Below, piece after piece: positions 31,318-41,478 of a stretch of DNA of 64,000 nt (position 1 is its first letter; every line of letters begins with the position of its first letter). The notes beneath the pieces are model-generated. The model was not told the origin of the DNA. It saw nothing but the letters and a program-made list of their open reading frames with translations, and searched no databases. The DNA comes from a bacterium. Its GTDB lineage: Bacteria > Armatimonadota > Fimbriimonadia > Fimbriimonadales > Fimbriimonadaceae. The stretch covers positions 1,302,001-1,366,000 of the forward strand of contig JAIXUN010000002.1 of assembly GCA_027483535.1 (NCBI GenBank), read 5' to 3'. Position numbers and translations under genes: made by a program.

Positions 31318-33453
31318 ATGAGCACCGAACTTGACATGACTCAGTACCTCGACCTCTTTTTGCAAGAGGCCGAGGAACAGTTGGAGATTCTCGAAAAAGA
31401 AACGCTCCTTCTTGAGAAAGACCCAACCGATGATCGGATGAATGCCATTTTTCGGGCCGCGCATACCTTAAAGGGCAGTGGTCGGGCGATGGGATTCATC
31501 AATCTGGCCGATCTCACGCACGAGATGGAGAACGTTCTGGACCTCCTCAGGTCAAAGAAGCTCCACGTCAATACGCGAATTGCGGATGCGCTCCTGCGCT
31601 GCTTAGACACTCTGCGTGATGCAACGGCATCGATTGCCGATGGAAACGGTGACCAGGTTCAAGCAAAGGAACTCATTCAAGAACTGATCGCCTGTCAATC
31701 TCCTTCCGGCGAAAGCCAGGCTCCATCGAACTCCGTTTCCGCTACGGCATCTTCCGTCGCAGAGAGATTCGAGTTGTCATTGACCCCGGACGTGGTCGAG
31801 GCGCTGAACGCGGCAGGCAAGGAGCAATCCGTTTGGGTTGCCAAGGTGGTGCTGACCCAGGACTGCGTGATGAAATACGTGCGTGTGTTCATGGTCATTA
31901 ACGCACTCCAAGGGGGCGGAGAGTTTCTTGCTAGCAGTCCCAATCGGGAAGATCTTGAAGAAGAGAAGTTTGACTACGAATTCGCCCTTGTCTTCAGCCA
32001 CGAGGGGGCAGAAGAGGAAATCGTTAAGTCGATCAAGAGTGTCGGCGAAATCGAATCTGTGGTCGTTACGAAGTGGTCTCCCGAGTTGGCTGGAGGGGAG
32101 CATGGCGATCCTGCTGCTACATCCTCGTCGCTCACTCCTACCCCAGCGTCTATAACGCCCGCATCGAATGCAGAAGCGGTCGCTGATGCCGTCGTCGAAA
32201 CCGTCCGACCCGAGACCGGTCCTGCCCCTGCAGCCGCTTCGAAAGCAGCAGGGAAGAAATCGGAATCTGGACAAACCATCCGCGTCGATGTTGCCCGGCT
32301 AGACGAACTGATGAATCTCGTCGGTGAACTCGTCATCGACAGAACCCGGCTTTCGCAGATTGGGGCAACCCTCGCCGCCAAATATGAACTCGACGAGAAC
32401 GTTGAGGGACTGGCCGAAACGGTTGGGCACATCTCGAGAATTACGGCCGACCTTCAAGACCAGATCATGAAGGCGCGAATGCTCCCGATTGAAACCGTCT
32501 TGAACAGGTTCCCCCGAATGGTTCGGGACCTCGCTCAAAAGATCGGAAAAGAGATCGACCTGAAGCTTGAAGGTGGAGAGACAGAACTCGATCGGTCCGT
32601 CATCGAAGTCATCGGTGACCCGCTCCTTCACATTCTTCGAAACTCCATCGACCACGGTATCGAATTGCCCGGCGATCGAGAACTTGCCGGAAAGTCTCGT
32701 GCTGGAAACGTCACCGTGCGTGCACGCCACCAAGAGAACCACATTGTCATCGAAATCGAAGATGACGGTCGAGGTATCGATGTCGAGCGGGTCAAGGCCA
32801 AGGCGGTCTCGACTGGCATGATCTCGGCCGAAGCAGCGGAGAGGATGTCTGAAAAGGATGCTCTCCAGTTGATCTTTGCAAGCGGGTTATCGACAGCGGC
32901 TCAAGTAAGCGAGATTTCGGGTCGGGGCGTGGGCATGGACATCGTCCGGTCCAACCTCGTGAAGCTCGGTGGAATCATTGACCTCGAAACCAAAATGGGC
33001 GAGGGTACCAAGTTCAGCCTGCGCCTTCCGCTCACCCTCGCGATCATCCGAGGACTCCTCGTTCGAGTTGCTGAGGTCATCTATGTCGTTCCGCTCGGAT
33101 CGGTGATTGAGACCCTCCTGATCGCGCAAGACGAGGTTCAAAGCGTGAACGGAAAAGAGGTGGTGGTCATTCGAGGCGTCACCACTCCGATTGTTCGGTT
33201 GCGCTCCGTTTTTGGGAACAACCTGAGCACGGCTGAAGAAGAGACCGAACATTACGTTGTTGTGGTCGGAGTTGCCGAGAATCGCGTCGGCCTGGTGGTC
33301 GACAAGCTCGTTGGAGAGCAGGAAGTCGTTATCAAATCCATCAGCCGATTCTGTGGCGAGCTCAAGGGCATCAGCGGCGCCACGATCTTGGGTAACGGAA
33401 ATGTGGCCCTGATTGTGGATGTGAACGGCGTGCTTGCGAAAGTGGGGAGTTAG
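31318..33453 (+). CDS. cheA: Chemotaxis histidine kinase CheA
   Basis: A 711-residue kinase. Domains: P1 HPt (1-110) with phosphorylated His49 in AHTLKGSGRAMG; a P2-like CheY-binding domain (about 155-260); a Pro/Ala/Ser linker; P3 dimer helices (about 318-390, DVARLDELMNLVGELVIDR); P4 ATPase with N box HILRNSIDHG and G boxes DDGRGID and GRGVGMD; and the P5 CheW-like domain (about 570-711). All key motifs are intact. It follows cheW by 33 bases. The Shine-Dalgarno is weak, so coupling to cheW is possible. Confidence 0.96.
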   Translation: MSTELDMTQYLDLFLQEAEEQLEILEKETLLLEKDPTDDRMNAIFRAAHTLKGSGRAMGFINLADLTHEMENVLDLLRSKKLHVNTRIADALLRCLDTLRDATASIADGNGDQVQAKELIQELIACQSPSGESQAPSNSVSATASSVAERFELSLTPDVVEALNAAGKEQSVWVAKVVLTQDCVMKYVRVFMVINALQGGGEFLASSPNREDLEEEKFDYEFALVFSHEGAEEEIVKSIKSVGEIESVVVTKWSPELAGGEHGDPAATSSSLTPTPASITPASNAEAVADAVVETVRPETGPAPAAASKAAGKKSESGQTIRVDVARLDELMNLVGELVIDRTRLSQIGATLAAKYELDENVEGLAETVGHISRITADLQDQIMKARMLPIETVLNRFPRMVRDLAQKIGKEIDLKLEGGETELDRSVIEVIGDPLLHILRNSIDHGIELPGDRELAGKSRAGNVTVRARHQENHIVIEIEDDGRGIDVERVKAKAVSTGMISAEAAERMSEKDALQLIFASGLSTAAQVSEISGRGVGMDIVRSNLVKLGGIIDLETKMGEGTKFSLRLPLTLAIIRGLLVRVAEVIYVVPLGSVIETLLIAQDEVQSVNGKEVVVIRGVTTPIVRLRSVFGNNLSTAEEETEHYVVVVGVAENRVGLVVDKLVGEQEVVIKSISRFCGELKGISGATILGNGNVALIVDVNGVLAKVGS

Positions 33454-33459
33454 GGAGAA

Positions 33460-34341
33460 ATGAGTAAGGCGGAGAACGAGTTTTACATCGTCCGGAAGAG
33501 CTTGGAGCAATCGCTTCGAGAGCTTCCGCCGTTGCCGACTGCGGTAACGAAGGTGTTGCAGGAAATGCAGCAAGCAGAACCGAGTGCGGCGAACGTCGAA
33601 AAGATCATCGCAGGTGATCAAGCGCTCGCTTCAAAAGTGCTCCGGGTCGTCAATTCTGCCTACTACGGTGTTTCCCGGCAAGTCACCAACGTTGGCCAGG
33701 CAATCATCATTCTTGGCCTCCAACAGGTTCGCAACATCGTTTTGAGCGTAGGCAGCATGGCTGCGTTCAATGCGAAAACTCCGCGTCAGTTGGAGACCAT
33801 GCAACGTTTTTGGCAACACTCTTTTGGTTGCGGAGCGGTTTGCAATCTCCTTTCACCGCACGTGGGTTGGGACCGTAAGAAGACCGAAACCGCTTTCACG
33901 GGCGGCATCCTGCACGACATCGGACGCCTATTCCTGTTCTGCAACTTTGGCAACACGTACGACAAATTGATCGACGTTGCCAACGAGATGGAGATCACTT
34001 TTGAAGAAGCGGAAGTGAAGATGCTCGGCATGGGTCATGGCGCCATCGGCGGAATCATCGCCGAGAAGTGGGGCTTGCCGGTCGCACTGGTGAACTGCAT
34101 CCGTAATCACGAGGGGCCGTTCGAAACATTGCCAGACGAACTGACCTCGGTGATCCACTTTGGGGACTGGCTGAACAAGAAGATTTACTTCGAAGGGAGA
34201 GACGTCAAATTGGGCGAACTCGATCCTCTGGTCAAAGAATGGTTGAACTTAACCGATGACCACTTCGAGCAGATCGCTGTTCAAACCTGGAACAAGGTTG
34301 AAGAGGCGAAAGAGATGTTCGGGATGTCTCAAGCGGCTTAA
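33460..34341 (+). CDS. HDOD domain signalling protein
   Basis: A 293-residue protein with an HDOD domain, a relative of the HD phosphodiesterase fold without its full metal site. Seen: LRELPPLPTAVTKVLQEMQQ, KIIAGDQALASKVLRVVNSA, IILGLQQVRNIVLSVG and, later, GILHDIGRLFLF with an HD-like motif, AIGGIIAEKWGLP and ALVNCIRNHEGPFE. HDOD proteins often sit in signalling and motility operons; the task here is probably linked to chemotaxis or c-di-GMP control. It has a good GGGAG before ATG 33460, 6 bases past cheA. Confidence 0.88.
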   Translation: MSKAENEFYIVRKSLEQSLRELPPLPTAVTKVLQEMQQAEPSAANVEKIIAGDQALASKVLRVVNSAYYGVSRQVTNVGQAIIILGLQQVRNIVLSVGSMAAFNAKTPRQLETMQRFWQHSFGCGAVCNLLSPHVGWDRKKTETAFTGGILHDIGRLFLFCNFGNTYDKLIDVANEMEITFEEAEVKMLGMGHGAIGGIIAEKWGLPVALVNCIRNHEGPFETLPDELTSVIHFGDWLNKKIYFEGRDVKLGELDPLVKEWLNLTDDHFEQIAVQTWNKVEEAKEMFGMSQAA

Positions 34342-34353
34342 AGAGGGAAAGCA

Positions 34354-36618
34354 ATGAGCGTTGGATCTAGTCTTACAGGAGTGACTTTCGGAGGTCTCAG
34401 CAGTGGGATCGATACCGATAGCATCATCTCTCGACTTATTCAGTTAGAACAAGTCCCGATCCAGCGGATCCAACGTCAAGCCGCGGTGCTCCAGCAGCGC
34501 TCGCAGGTGTACGGCACGTTCCTTTCGAAGATTCAAACTTTCGGTCAGGCTGCCAACTCATTGAACTCCTTTGGTGCGTTCAACCCGATGTCGACGGCCT
34601 CTTCAGCATCGACGGTAGCTGCGATCACGGCGACACCCTCTGCAACGGAAGGGCGATACGACCTTCGTGTTTCCAAGCTAGCATCGGCGCACAAAATCGG
34701 TACGACCGCGCAAGCATCGGTCGAGGCGGCCCTCTCGCAAACGGGCACGTTTACGATCAATGGAAAGGCCATCGCCGTTGAATCGACCGACAGTCTCAAG
34801 TCCATCGCGGTGAAAATCAACGATGCGCGAGTGGGAGTCACGGCGAGCCTTATCGATGGTGGAACGGGTTCCGCGTTCTTGACGCTAACCGCCAACAACT
34901 CCGGCGCTGAAAACAAATTGATCCTGGCAGATGTGTCCGGTAGCGTTCTGCAGAACATCGGGGTTCTCACAGGTTCCACTTCGGTCGCGAATGCGTCTGG
35001 AACCACCGCCCAGGGTTTCAAGTTCAGCAGCGCTTCGACCAACGTTCAATCGATGCTCGGCGCGACGGGGCTCACGAATCAGACCATCCAAATCAACGGA
35101 TCAAACGTTGACATAAACTTGTCGGCAGATTCTCTCCAGGCAATCTCGGACCGAATCAACACGGCTGGGATCAGCGGGGTTTCCGCCTCGGTAGAGACCA
35201 TTATTGACGGGTCGAACACGAGCTATCGGTTGAACGTGACCGGAGCGACGACTTTCACGGATTCGGGTTCCACGCTTCAAGCCTTGGGAATCGTTCAGCG
35301 TGCGGCTGGGAATCAGCTCACGGGAGCACAGGACGCCGAATTCTCCCTTGACGGCATCAACCTGAAGTCGAAGACAAACACGGTGACAACCGTTGTCCCC
35401 GGCGCGACGATAACGCTGATCAAGGCTAACGAGACCACACCCGAGCAAGCTTTGCTCACCATTTCTCGAGATCCCGGTCAGATCAAAACTCGGATCGGAG
35501 AGTTCCTTTCAGCATTCAACGATGCTCAGCAGTTCATTAGAGACGCGAGCCAGTTCGATGCCGAGACCTTTGAAGCGGGGCCTCTATTCGGCGACTCCAC
35601 GGCGCAGCAGTTCGAGGCGACCGCCGTCCAGCAGATTTTCCAGAACGTCCCCGGACTAACGGGCACGTACACGAACCTCGCTAGCATCGGCTTCTCTCTC
35701 AGCAAAGAGGGCCAACTTGAGGTCGACGACGCGCAACTTGACAAGGCACTCGCCGAGAATCCGGACGCGGTGAAGAGATTGTTCCAGAACGTGGGAACGT
35801 CCTCCAACCAGCAACTCACCTACGTGAGCAGCACCGCAAAGAGCAAAGCCAGTCCTTCAACAGGCTATGCGGTGAACGTCACTCAACTGGCGACCAAGAG
35901 CTATCTCTCGGCCGGAACTCCGCAAACGGGTCCAAGCACCTCGCTAGAAACGTTGACCTTCGGCGGAGCGATGTTTGGTTCGCAGAACATTGAGGTGACG
36001 CTCGATATTGGCTCGACCCTCTCTTCAACGATTGCGAAAATCAACAGCGATCCTCGACTTCGTGACTTCCTTGTCGCGAGCGAAGATAGCGGAGCGTTGA
36101 AGGTCGAATCGAAACGGTGGGGAACCGGTGGCCGGTTTACGCTTTTCAGTAACCAAACGGGCACGGGCTTAAACTCGGGCGTCGGTCCTGGTGGAACGGG
36201 CACTCGCTACGATGGGCTTGATGTTGCGGGAACTATCGCAGGACAGGCAGCAACAGGTTTCGGACAGTTCTTGACTGGAGCGGCGACCAATACCGTCGCC
36301 GAGGGACTCCAAGTTCAGTACACGGGAACCACGACCGGAGCCGTTGGATCGATGATCTTTACGAAAGGTCAAGGTCCGTTGCTATCCGAACTTTCTCAAA
36401 CGTTTACCGACGCCTCCAACGGTCTCGTCGCTTCTGCACAAAAATCGCTCGACGCTCAAGTTGAGCAGATGAACAAGCAGATCGAAGACCTCAACAAGGC
36501 GGTCCAACAGAAAACCATCGACCTTCGGACGAAGTTCGCGGCTATGGAACAAGCGATCACCGCCGCCCAGCAACAAGGGCAGCGGCTTTCGGCGATGACG
36601 CAATCAAATGCGCGTTAA
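34354..36618 (+). CDS. fliD: Flagellar hook-associated protein 2 (filament cap) FliD
   Basis: A 754-residue flagellar cap protein that helps flagellin polymerise at the tip. The N-terminus GVTFGGLSSGIDTDSIISRL and the following coiled coil match FliD-N. A flagellin-IN type motif (GTFTINGKAIAVES, AVKINDARVGVTASLIDG) is clear. The C-terminal coiled coil (VEQMNKQIEDLNKAVQQKTI) closes it. It is far longer than E. coli FliD (468) because of extra middle domains; GRYDLRVSKLASA near residue 100 and GYAVNVTQLATK near 503 suggest an internal duplication. No fliS or fliC follows. Its end overlaps the convergent permease gene by 15 bases. Confidence 0.9.
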   Translation: MSVGSSLTGVTFGGLSSGIDTDSIISRLIQLEQVPIQRIQRQAAVLQQRSQVYGTFLSKIQTFGQAANSLNSFGAFNPMSTASSASTVAAITATPSATEGRYDLRVSKLASAHKIGTTAQASVEAALSQTGTFTINGKAIAVESTDSLKSIAVKINDARVGVTASLIDGGTGSAFLTLTANNSGAENKLILADVSGSVLQNIGVLTGSTSVANASGTTAQGFKFSSASTNVQSMLGATGLTNQTIQINGSNVDINLSADSLQAISDRINTAGISGVSASVETIIDGSNTSYRLNVTGATTFTDSGSTLQALGIVQRAAGNQLTGAQDAEFSLDGINLKSKTNTVTTVVPGATITLIKANETTPEQALLTISRDPGQIKTRIGEFLSAFNDAQQFIRDASQFDAETFEAGPLFGDSTAQQFEATAVQQIFQNVPGLTGTYTNLASIGFSLSKEGQLEVDDAQLDKALAENPDAVKRLFQNVGTSSNQQLTYVSSTAKSKASPSTGYAVNVTQLATKSYLSAGTPQTGPSTSLETLTFGGAMFGSQNIEVTLDIGSTLSSTIAKINSDPRLRDFLVASEDSGALKVESKRWGTGGRFTLFSNQTGTGLNSGVGPGGTGTRYDGLDVAGTIAGQAATGFGQFLTGAATNTVAEGLQVQYTGTTTGAVGSMIFTKGQGPLLSELSQTFTDASNGLVASAQKSLDAQVEQMNKQIEDLNKAVQQKTIDLRTKFAAMEQAITAAQQQGQRLSAMTQSNAR

Positions 36619-37803
36619 GACTTCTTCCTTGTTGAACGTTCGGATGGCGTAAACCAAAGCCGCAGCTGACAAAACGATTCCAAGCACGATCGTGATCGCG
36701 ATTCCGACTCCGTCGTACTTTCCGAGGAGTGCTTGTCGAAGGGCGTTCGCGCTGTTGAGAACAGGCACAAAGCTCACCCATCGGGCACTGCCGGCATCGG
36801 TGAGACCGATTACCTGACTGAATACGGCGGGTAGAACCACGACAAAGCTGGCCTGAGCCAAGTAAGTTTGGGCCTCGCGAGTGTTCTTCGCGAAGGCACT
36901 CACTGCCAGCAGCATGCTTGCGAAAAGGGCGATGGTTGGAAGCAAGACGAGCAGCATCACAAGTGCACCCGTCGCCGAAACCTGCAATCCGCCTTCAAGC
37001 AGTCTTTCCATTCCTGGCAAGGGAAGTTTGGTCCCCGCGATGAGGGCGATGAAGGCGGAGAGCGTAGCCACGCTGCAAGCTGCGGCCAGTGCCAGGAGCT
37101 TGCCAAGACAAATGTTCAAGCGCGACGTCGGTGAGATAAGGAGGGTCTCCAGCGTTTGCCGCTCTTTCTCCCCGCTCACAATGTCGGACGCAATGCTCAT
37201 GCCCCCGTAGAACGCCCAAATGATGATCAAGTAAGGGATGAGTTGAACTAGAACTTCCGCAGTCGAGGTTTCACCCACCTTCACTTTCACGCGCTCGACG
37301 GAGATGGGTCTCACGAGGCTTTTGTCGAGGTTGTTCTTTGTGAGCAACTGCTCAAGAACCCCGTCGTTGACCTTCCCGATCACTGTTTCGATAACGGACA
37401 AAGCGATCTGCGCCTTTTGCTCGCCAGGGTCGAAGAGCGCCTTCAGGGTGCTTCCTTTCCCTGCGGCGAGATTCTGCTCCAGTCCAGTTCCGAAATCGAG
37501 AACGAGTCTCGCCTTTCCATCCTTAATCAGCTTTTCGCCCGCCTCGACGGTTGCGACCTCTTCCACCTTGATTTCGCCCTTCTTCATGGCGTTCACGATG
37601 GCCTCATCGATCTTCCCTTGGGGCTTGCCAACAACGTGGATAGTGGTGGTGGCGGCTTTCTTGACGCTTGCCCCGATGATGCCAAATAGGGCGAACATCA
37701 GGAAGACACTAAAGAACGGTCCGACCACCATGGCAGAACGCGATCGCTTGTCTCGCAAGATGTCGCGGACCTCTTTTTTGAAGACGGCTAAGATGGCGTT
37801 CAT
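36604..37803 (-). CDS. ABC-2 type exporter permease (NatB-like)
   Basis: A 399-residue membrane protein. It has an N-terminal helix (MVVGPFFSVFLMFALFGIIG), a soluble extracytoplasmic domain of about 150 residues, then five or six helices beginning near LIPYLIIIWAFYGGMSIASD. SGEKERQTLETLLISPTSR is the hallmark of ABC-2 permeases of the NatB type. With the ATPase upstream it probably exports sodium or another small cation or drug, but the substrate is not shown by sequence. The start ATG 37803 overlaps the stop of the ATPase gene (ATGA). Confidence 0.88.
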   Translation of the reverse strand: MNAILAVFKKEVRDILRDKRSRSAMVVGPFFSVFLMFALFGIIGASVKKAATTTIHVVGKPQGKIDEAIVNAMKKGEIKVEEVATVEAGEKLIKDGKARLVLDFGTGLEQNLAAGKGSTLKALFDPGEQKAQIALSVIETVIGKVNDGVLEQLLTKNNLDKSLVRPISVERVKVKVGETSTAEVLVQLIPYLIIIWAFYGGMSIASDIVSGEKERQTLETLLISPTSRLNICLGKLLALAAACSVATLSAFIALIAGTKLPLPGMERLLEGGLQVSATGALVMLLVLLPTIALFASMLLAVSAFAKNTREAQTYLAQASFVVVLPAVFSQVIGLTDAGSARWVSFVPVLNSANALRQALLGKYDGVGIAITIVLGIVLSAAALVYAIRTFNKEEVLTRI

Positions 37804-38552
37804 TTCAGGGAGACTCCTCGTTGGTATCCAACAATTTTCAGGAAGGCCTGTTCAAGGGAGTTGGATTGGTGACGCTCCTTGAGCGCACTCACCATCCCGA
37901 AATCGCAGACGATGCCGTCGTGGATAACCGCAACTTCGTCGCATAGTCGTTCGACCTCGCTCATGATGTGGGTGCAATAGACGACGGTTTTCCCTTGGGT
38001 CTTCACCTCTTCAACAAACTCCATGACGTCCTGTGACATCACGACGTCTAGGCCAGAGGTTGGCTCGTCAAAGAAGAGCACAGGCGGATCGTGCAAGATC
38101 GTCCGGGCGATGTTCACCCGTTGCTTCTGTCCGGTTGAGAGTTTGTCGCAGAGACCATCCGCGTAGCTCTCGATCCCAAATCGCTTCATCACGTACTCGA
38201 CTCGGTTTTTGAGTTCGGGTTGAGGGATTCCGTAAAGTGCTCCGAAATACTCCAACACCTCTACCGGGGTCAAGCGACCATAGAGTGCGGTGGAAGTGGA
38301 CATGAACCCGATCGAGGCTCGGACCTGCTCGGATTGGGTCACGATATCGAACCCGTTCACCTTCGCGGAGCCCGCGGTTGGCTTAATCACGGTAGAGAGC
38401 ATCCGAAGGAACGTGGACTTACCCGCACCGTTCCTTCCGAGCAATCCTAGAATTCGTCCCGGCGTGGCGCTGAGCGTAACCGACTGAACGGCCGCTACTT
38501 TGCCACGCTTGCCATCCACGAACTCCTTGGATAGGCCGTGAGTTTCAATCAT
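37800..38552 (-). CDS. ABC transporter ATP-binding protein (NatA-like)
   Basis: A 250-residue nucleotide-binding subunit. Walker A is [17 protein letters not shown], the signature [16 protein letters not shown], Walker [13 protein letters not shown], and the switch His is in [12 protein letters not shown]. It is the ABC-2/NatA type. It is coupled to the permease gene that follows, so the pair makes a dimer-plus-dimer exporter. ATG 38552 is preceded by AGGTT, and TAAGAT lies 8 bases upstream. Confidence 0.92.
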   Translation of the reverse strand: MIETHGLSKEFVDGKRGKVAAVQSVTLSATPGRILGLLGRNGAGKSTFLRMLSTVIKPTAGSAKVNGFDIVTQSEQVRASIGFMSTSTALYGRLTPVEVLEYFGALYGIPQPELKNRVEYVMKRFGIESYADGLCDKLSTGQKQRVNIARTILHDPPVLFFDEPTSGLDVVMSQDVMEFVEEVKTQGKTVVYCTHIMSEVERLCDEVAVIHDGIVCDFGMVSALKERHQSNSLEQAFLKIVGYQRGVSLK

Positions 38553-38592
38553 TGCAACCTATCTTACGGTGTGTGGAAGCCGAAGTAGGGAT

Positions 38593-39012
38593 TTAGTCTC
38601 GTTTTTGAAAATGAAGGCTCGCCGAGTTGATGCAATATCGAAGGCCTGTCGGCACTTTCCACATAACTCCATCCGGGAAAACGTGGCCTAGGTGGCCCTT
38701 GCAGTTTCGGCAAACCACCTCAACTCGGCGCATGCCGAGCGTGTTGTCCTCGATCTCTTCGACTTTCTCTTTGTCGAGCGCATCGTAGAAGGAAGGCCAG
38801 CCGCATCCGGATTCAAATTTCTGATCGGACGAAAACAGCTCCGCTCCGCAGCCTCGACAGACGTAAACGCCTTCGTCGTGGTTGTCCCAGTACTCGCCCG
38901 TGAAAGCGCGCTCGGTTCCTTTCTCACGCAGGACGTGATACTGCTGTTTTGTCAGGAGACCCTTCCAGTCTTCTTCCGTAAAGTTCGAGACGTCTTTTGG
39001 TTCGTTGGACAT
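38593..39012 (-). CDS. msrB: Peptide-methionine (R)-S-oxide reductase MsrB
   Basis: A 139-residue repair enzyme that reduces methionine-R-sulfoxide. Two Cys-x-x-Cys pairs bind zinc: [10 protein letters not shown] and [13 protein letters not shown]. The catalytic Cys is in [11 protein letters not shown] near the C-terminus; [14 protein letters not shown] is conserved and its Cys is a candidate resolving residue. No signal peptide is present, so it acts in the cytoplasm. It follows mscL by 44 bases on the same strand. Confidence 0.95.
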   Translation of the reverse strand: MSNEPKDVSNFTEEDWKGLLTKQQYHVLREKGTERAFTGEYWDNHDEGVYVCRGCGAELFSSDQKFESGCGWPSFYDALDKEKVEEIEDNTLGMRRVEVVCRNCKGHLGHVFPDGVMWKVPTGLRYCINSASLHFQKRD

Positions 39013-39056
39013 GATGCTTTTCTCTTTACGGAAGAAACTGGGGGTTTGTCCGGGGT

Positions 39057-39500
39057 CTAGCCTTTTTGCTTCAGAAGATCCCGGATTTCAGCAAGGAGCA
39101 CTTCTTGTGCGGGTGGCTCTGGGGCCGGTGCGGGTGCTGCTGCGGGTTCAGCCTTTTTAGCCTTGTTGGCGGCCTTTACGATCAAGAAGAGGACGAAGCC
39201 GACCGCGATAAAGTTGATCACTGCGGCGAGGAATGCCCCATAACCAAGAACGACGGCGCCTGCTTTCGTTGCTTCGTCGATGGTGGCGTACGGACCAGGG
39301 GTTTTCCCGTCTTTGATGGCCACAAACGTCTTATCGAGGTTGCCTTGCCCGGTGAAAGAGAGGATCAAACCGATGATCGGGTTGAGCAAGTTATTAACGA
39401 CCGCGTCGACGATTTTTCCGAACGCTCCGCCAATGATCACACCAATGGCAAGATCTAGAACGTTGCCACGGTTAATAAAATCACGAAATTCTTTCAGCAT
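39057..39500 (-). CDS. mscL: Large-conductance mechanosensitive channel MscL
   Basis: A 147-residue channel that opens under osmotic downshock. N-terminal [20 protein letters not shown] and [17 protein letters not shown] form the gate helix; [24 protein letters not shown] is the second helix. Between them is a periplasmic loop; the tail is Ala/Pro-rich ([13 protein letters not shown]) and ends in the C-terminal bundle helix. Start 39500 is chosen because family members begin MLKEF; a GTG at 39509 is in frame. Confidence 0.96.
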   Translation of the reverse strand: MLKEFRDFINRGNVLDLAIGVIIGGAFGKIVDAVVNNLLNPIIGLILSFTGQGNLDKTFVAIKDGKTPGPYATIDEATKAGAVVLGYGAFLAAVINFIAVGFVLFLIVKAANKAKKAEPAAAPAPAPEPPAQEVLLAEIRDLLKQKG

Positions 39501-39573
39501 AGAGTTCACCCGGTCGGGAAGATCCCGACCGTAAACCCCAATATCTTAACAGGAAGACCAGGTGGAAGTCTTC

Positions 39574-41181
39574 CTACATGCGGAAGAGGCTGAACCCAGG
39601 CGGCTGCTCGGGAGCGTTCAACGAAGCTTCGTAACCGAGAGCGACCACCCTGCGAGTATCGACTGGATCAATGATCCCGTCGTCCCACAACCTTCCGGTG
39701 GAGTAGTAGCAACTTGCTTCTTCCTCGTACTTCGCCAAGGTCGGGCCCTTGAATGCCGTCTCTTCTTCGGGAGTGAAAGCCTTGCCTTGGGCGGCAAGTT
39801 GATCTTTCTTAACCGTGAGCAGGACGTTCGCGGCTTGCTCTCCGCCCATGACCGAGATCTTGGCGTTTGGCCACATCCAAAGTTGCCGTGGGCTATATGC
39901 TCTGCCGCACATTCCGTAGTTTCCGGCGCCGTAAGACCCGCCGACGATCACGGTGAACTTCGGAACGGTTGCCGTGCTGACGGCGGTCACCAACTTGGCA
40001 CCGTTCTTTGCGATCCCCTCGTTCTCGTACTTCCGACCCACCATGAACCCGGTGATGTTCTGCAAGAACAGGATGGGGATTTGGCGTTGGCAGCAGAGCT
40101 CAATGAAGTGGGCTCCCTTAAGGGCGCTCTCGCTGAACAAGATCCCATCGTTGGCGATCACGCCAAACAGGTGTCCTTGAATGCGCCCGAACCCACAGAT
40201 CAGCGTTGTGCCGTAGCGAGCCTTAAACTCGTGCATCTTCGACCCATCGAGCAATCTCGCCAGGACTTCACGCATCTTCATCGGATGCTTCGTGTCCGAA
40301 GGGACGAGCGAGTAAAGGTCTTCTGCAGGGAAATTCGGCTCCACCGGAGATTCGAAATGGGGAGAAACGCGCCTTCGATTCGGGATGCTTTCGGCGATGC
40401 TCCGCACGATTTCCAGGGCATGCTCGTCGTCTTCTGCCAAGTGGTCGGCAACGCCCGATAGCCGTGTATGAACGTCTCCGCCGCCGAGATCTTCTGTGGA
40501 GACTTCCTCGCCCGTGGCCGCCTTCACCAGCGGGGGACCACCCAAGAAGATAGTGCCCTGATTCTTTACGATGATCGATTCATCCGACATCGCGGGCACG
40601 TACGCACCACCTGCGGTACAAGAACCGAGAACGGCCGCAATCTGCGGGATTCCCTTCGAGCTCAGTTGAGCTTGATTGTAAAAGATCCGCCCGAAGTGAT
40701 CACGGTCGGGAAAAACCTCGGCCTGCAACGGAAGAAAGGCCCCGCCGGAATCCACTAGGTAGATGCACGGCAGATGATTTTCTAGCGCGATTTCTTGGGC
40801 TCGGAGGTGCTTTTTGACGGTGATCGGGAAGTAGGTCCCGCCTTTCACCGTGGCATCGTTCGCGACAACCACGCACTCTTTTCCTTGAATACGACCGATA
40901 CCCGTGACGATGCCCGCGCTCGGGGCTTCATCGCCGTACATGCCCGAAGCGGCAAGGGAACTGAACTCCAGGAAAGGGCTGCCGGGGTCAAGAAGTCGCT
41001 CAACTCGCTCACGAGCAAGGAGCTTTCCTCTCGAGCGGTGCTTCTCCACCGCGGCGCTTCCGCCTCCTTCCAGAGCCTTTGCCGTGCGTACTCGGAACTC
41101 CTGCAACTGCGGCTCAAAGGCGGCGCGGTTGGCTCGGAATTCATCGTCGTTGATGTTGATCTGAGATTGGATCGGTTCCAA
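39574..41181 (-). CDS. Acyl-CoA carboxylase carboxyltransferase (methylcrotonyl-CoA carboxylase beta-like)
   Basis: A 535-residue carboxyltransferase of the crotonase fold. [73 protein letters not shown] and the C-terminal [18 protein letters not shown] point to 3-methylcrotonyl-CoA carboxylase beta (leucine breakdown) rather than propionyl-CoA carboxylase. It needs a biotin carboxylase/BCCP alpha subunit, which is not next to it. The start is TTG 41181. No other leucine-degradation gene is near. Confidence 0.88.
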   Translation of the reverse strand: MEPIQSQININDDEFRANRAAFEPQLQEFRVRTAKALEGGGSAAVEKHRSRGKLLARERVERLLDPGSPFLEFSSLAASGMYGDEAPSAGIVTGIGRIQGKECVVVANDATVKGGTYFPITVKKHLRAQEIALENHLPCIYLVDSGGAFLPLQAEVFPDRDHFGRIFYNQAQLSSKGIPQIAAVLGSCTAGGAYVPAMSDESIIVKNQGTIFLGGPPLVKAATGEEVSTEDLGGGDVHTRLSGVADHLAEDDEHALEIVRSIAESIPNRRRVSPHFESPVEPNFPAEDLYSLVPSDTKHPMKMREVLARLLDGSKMHEFKARYGTTLICGFGRIQGHLFGVIANDGILFSESALKGAHFIELCCQRQIPILFLQNITGFMVGRKYENEGIAKNGAKLVTAVSTATVPKFTVIVGGSYGAGNYGMCGRAYSPRQLWMWPNAKISVMGGEQAANVLLTVKKDQLAAQGKAFTPEEETAFKGPTLAKYEEEASCYYSTGRLWDDGIIDPVDTRRVVALGYEASLNAPEQPPGFSLFRM

Positions 41182-41478
41182 GGTGATCTAAAGAATACCG
41201 CTGGGGCGAATGGCTCCACGGGGAATCCCATCCTTGTGTTCGTGTGAGGCGGGTCATGAACTAAAGATGAAGATTCACAATGTCATCGAACGAAGCGTTC
41301 CCTCGTTCGTTTATCCGTTTAAAGTCCCATTCTTTGACACATGCCGGTAATTGGCGGAACAAACTCCTTCCACGGATTCGTTGGTTGGATGGAGATCCGA
41401 TTCAGGAGTGCCGGTTCGTTCGCGGTGGATGCACGGTTGAACGTATGGAAAACTGAATGTGGGGAAGTCGGAAGGTAA
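41182..41478. other. Divergent intergenic region
   Basis: About 300 bases between two divergent genes. It holds a weak hairpin (7-base-pair stem, 41287-41293 with 41303-41309, followed by TTT). I see no ORF with a convincing start, no RNA gene and no clear promoter; both flanking genes must be driven from here. Confidence 0.4.
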
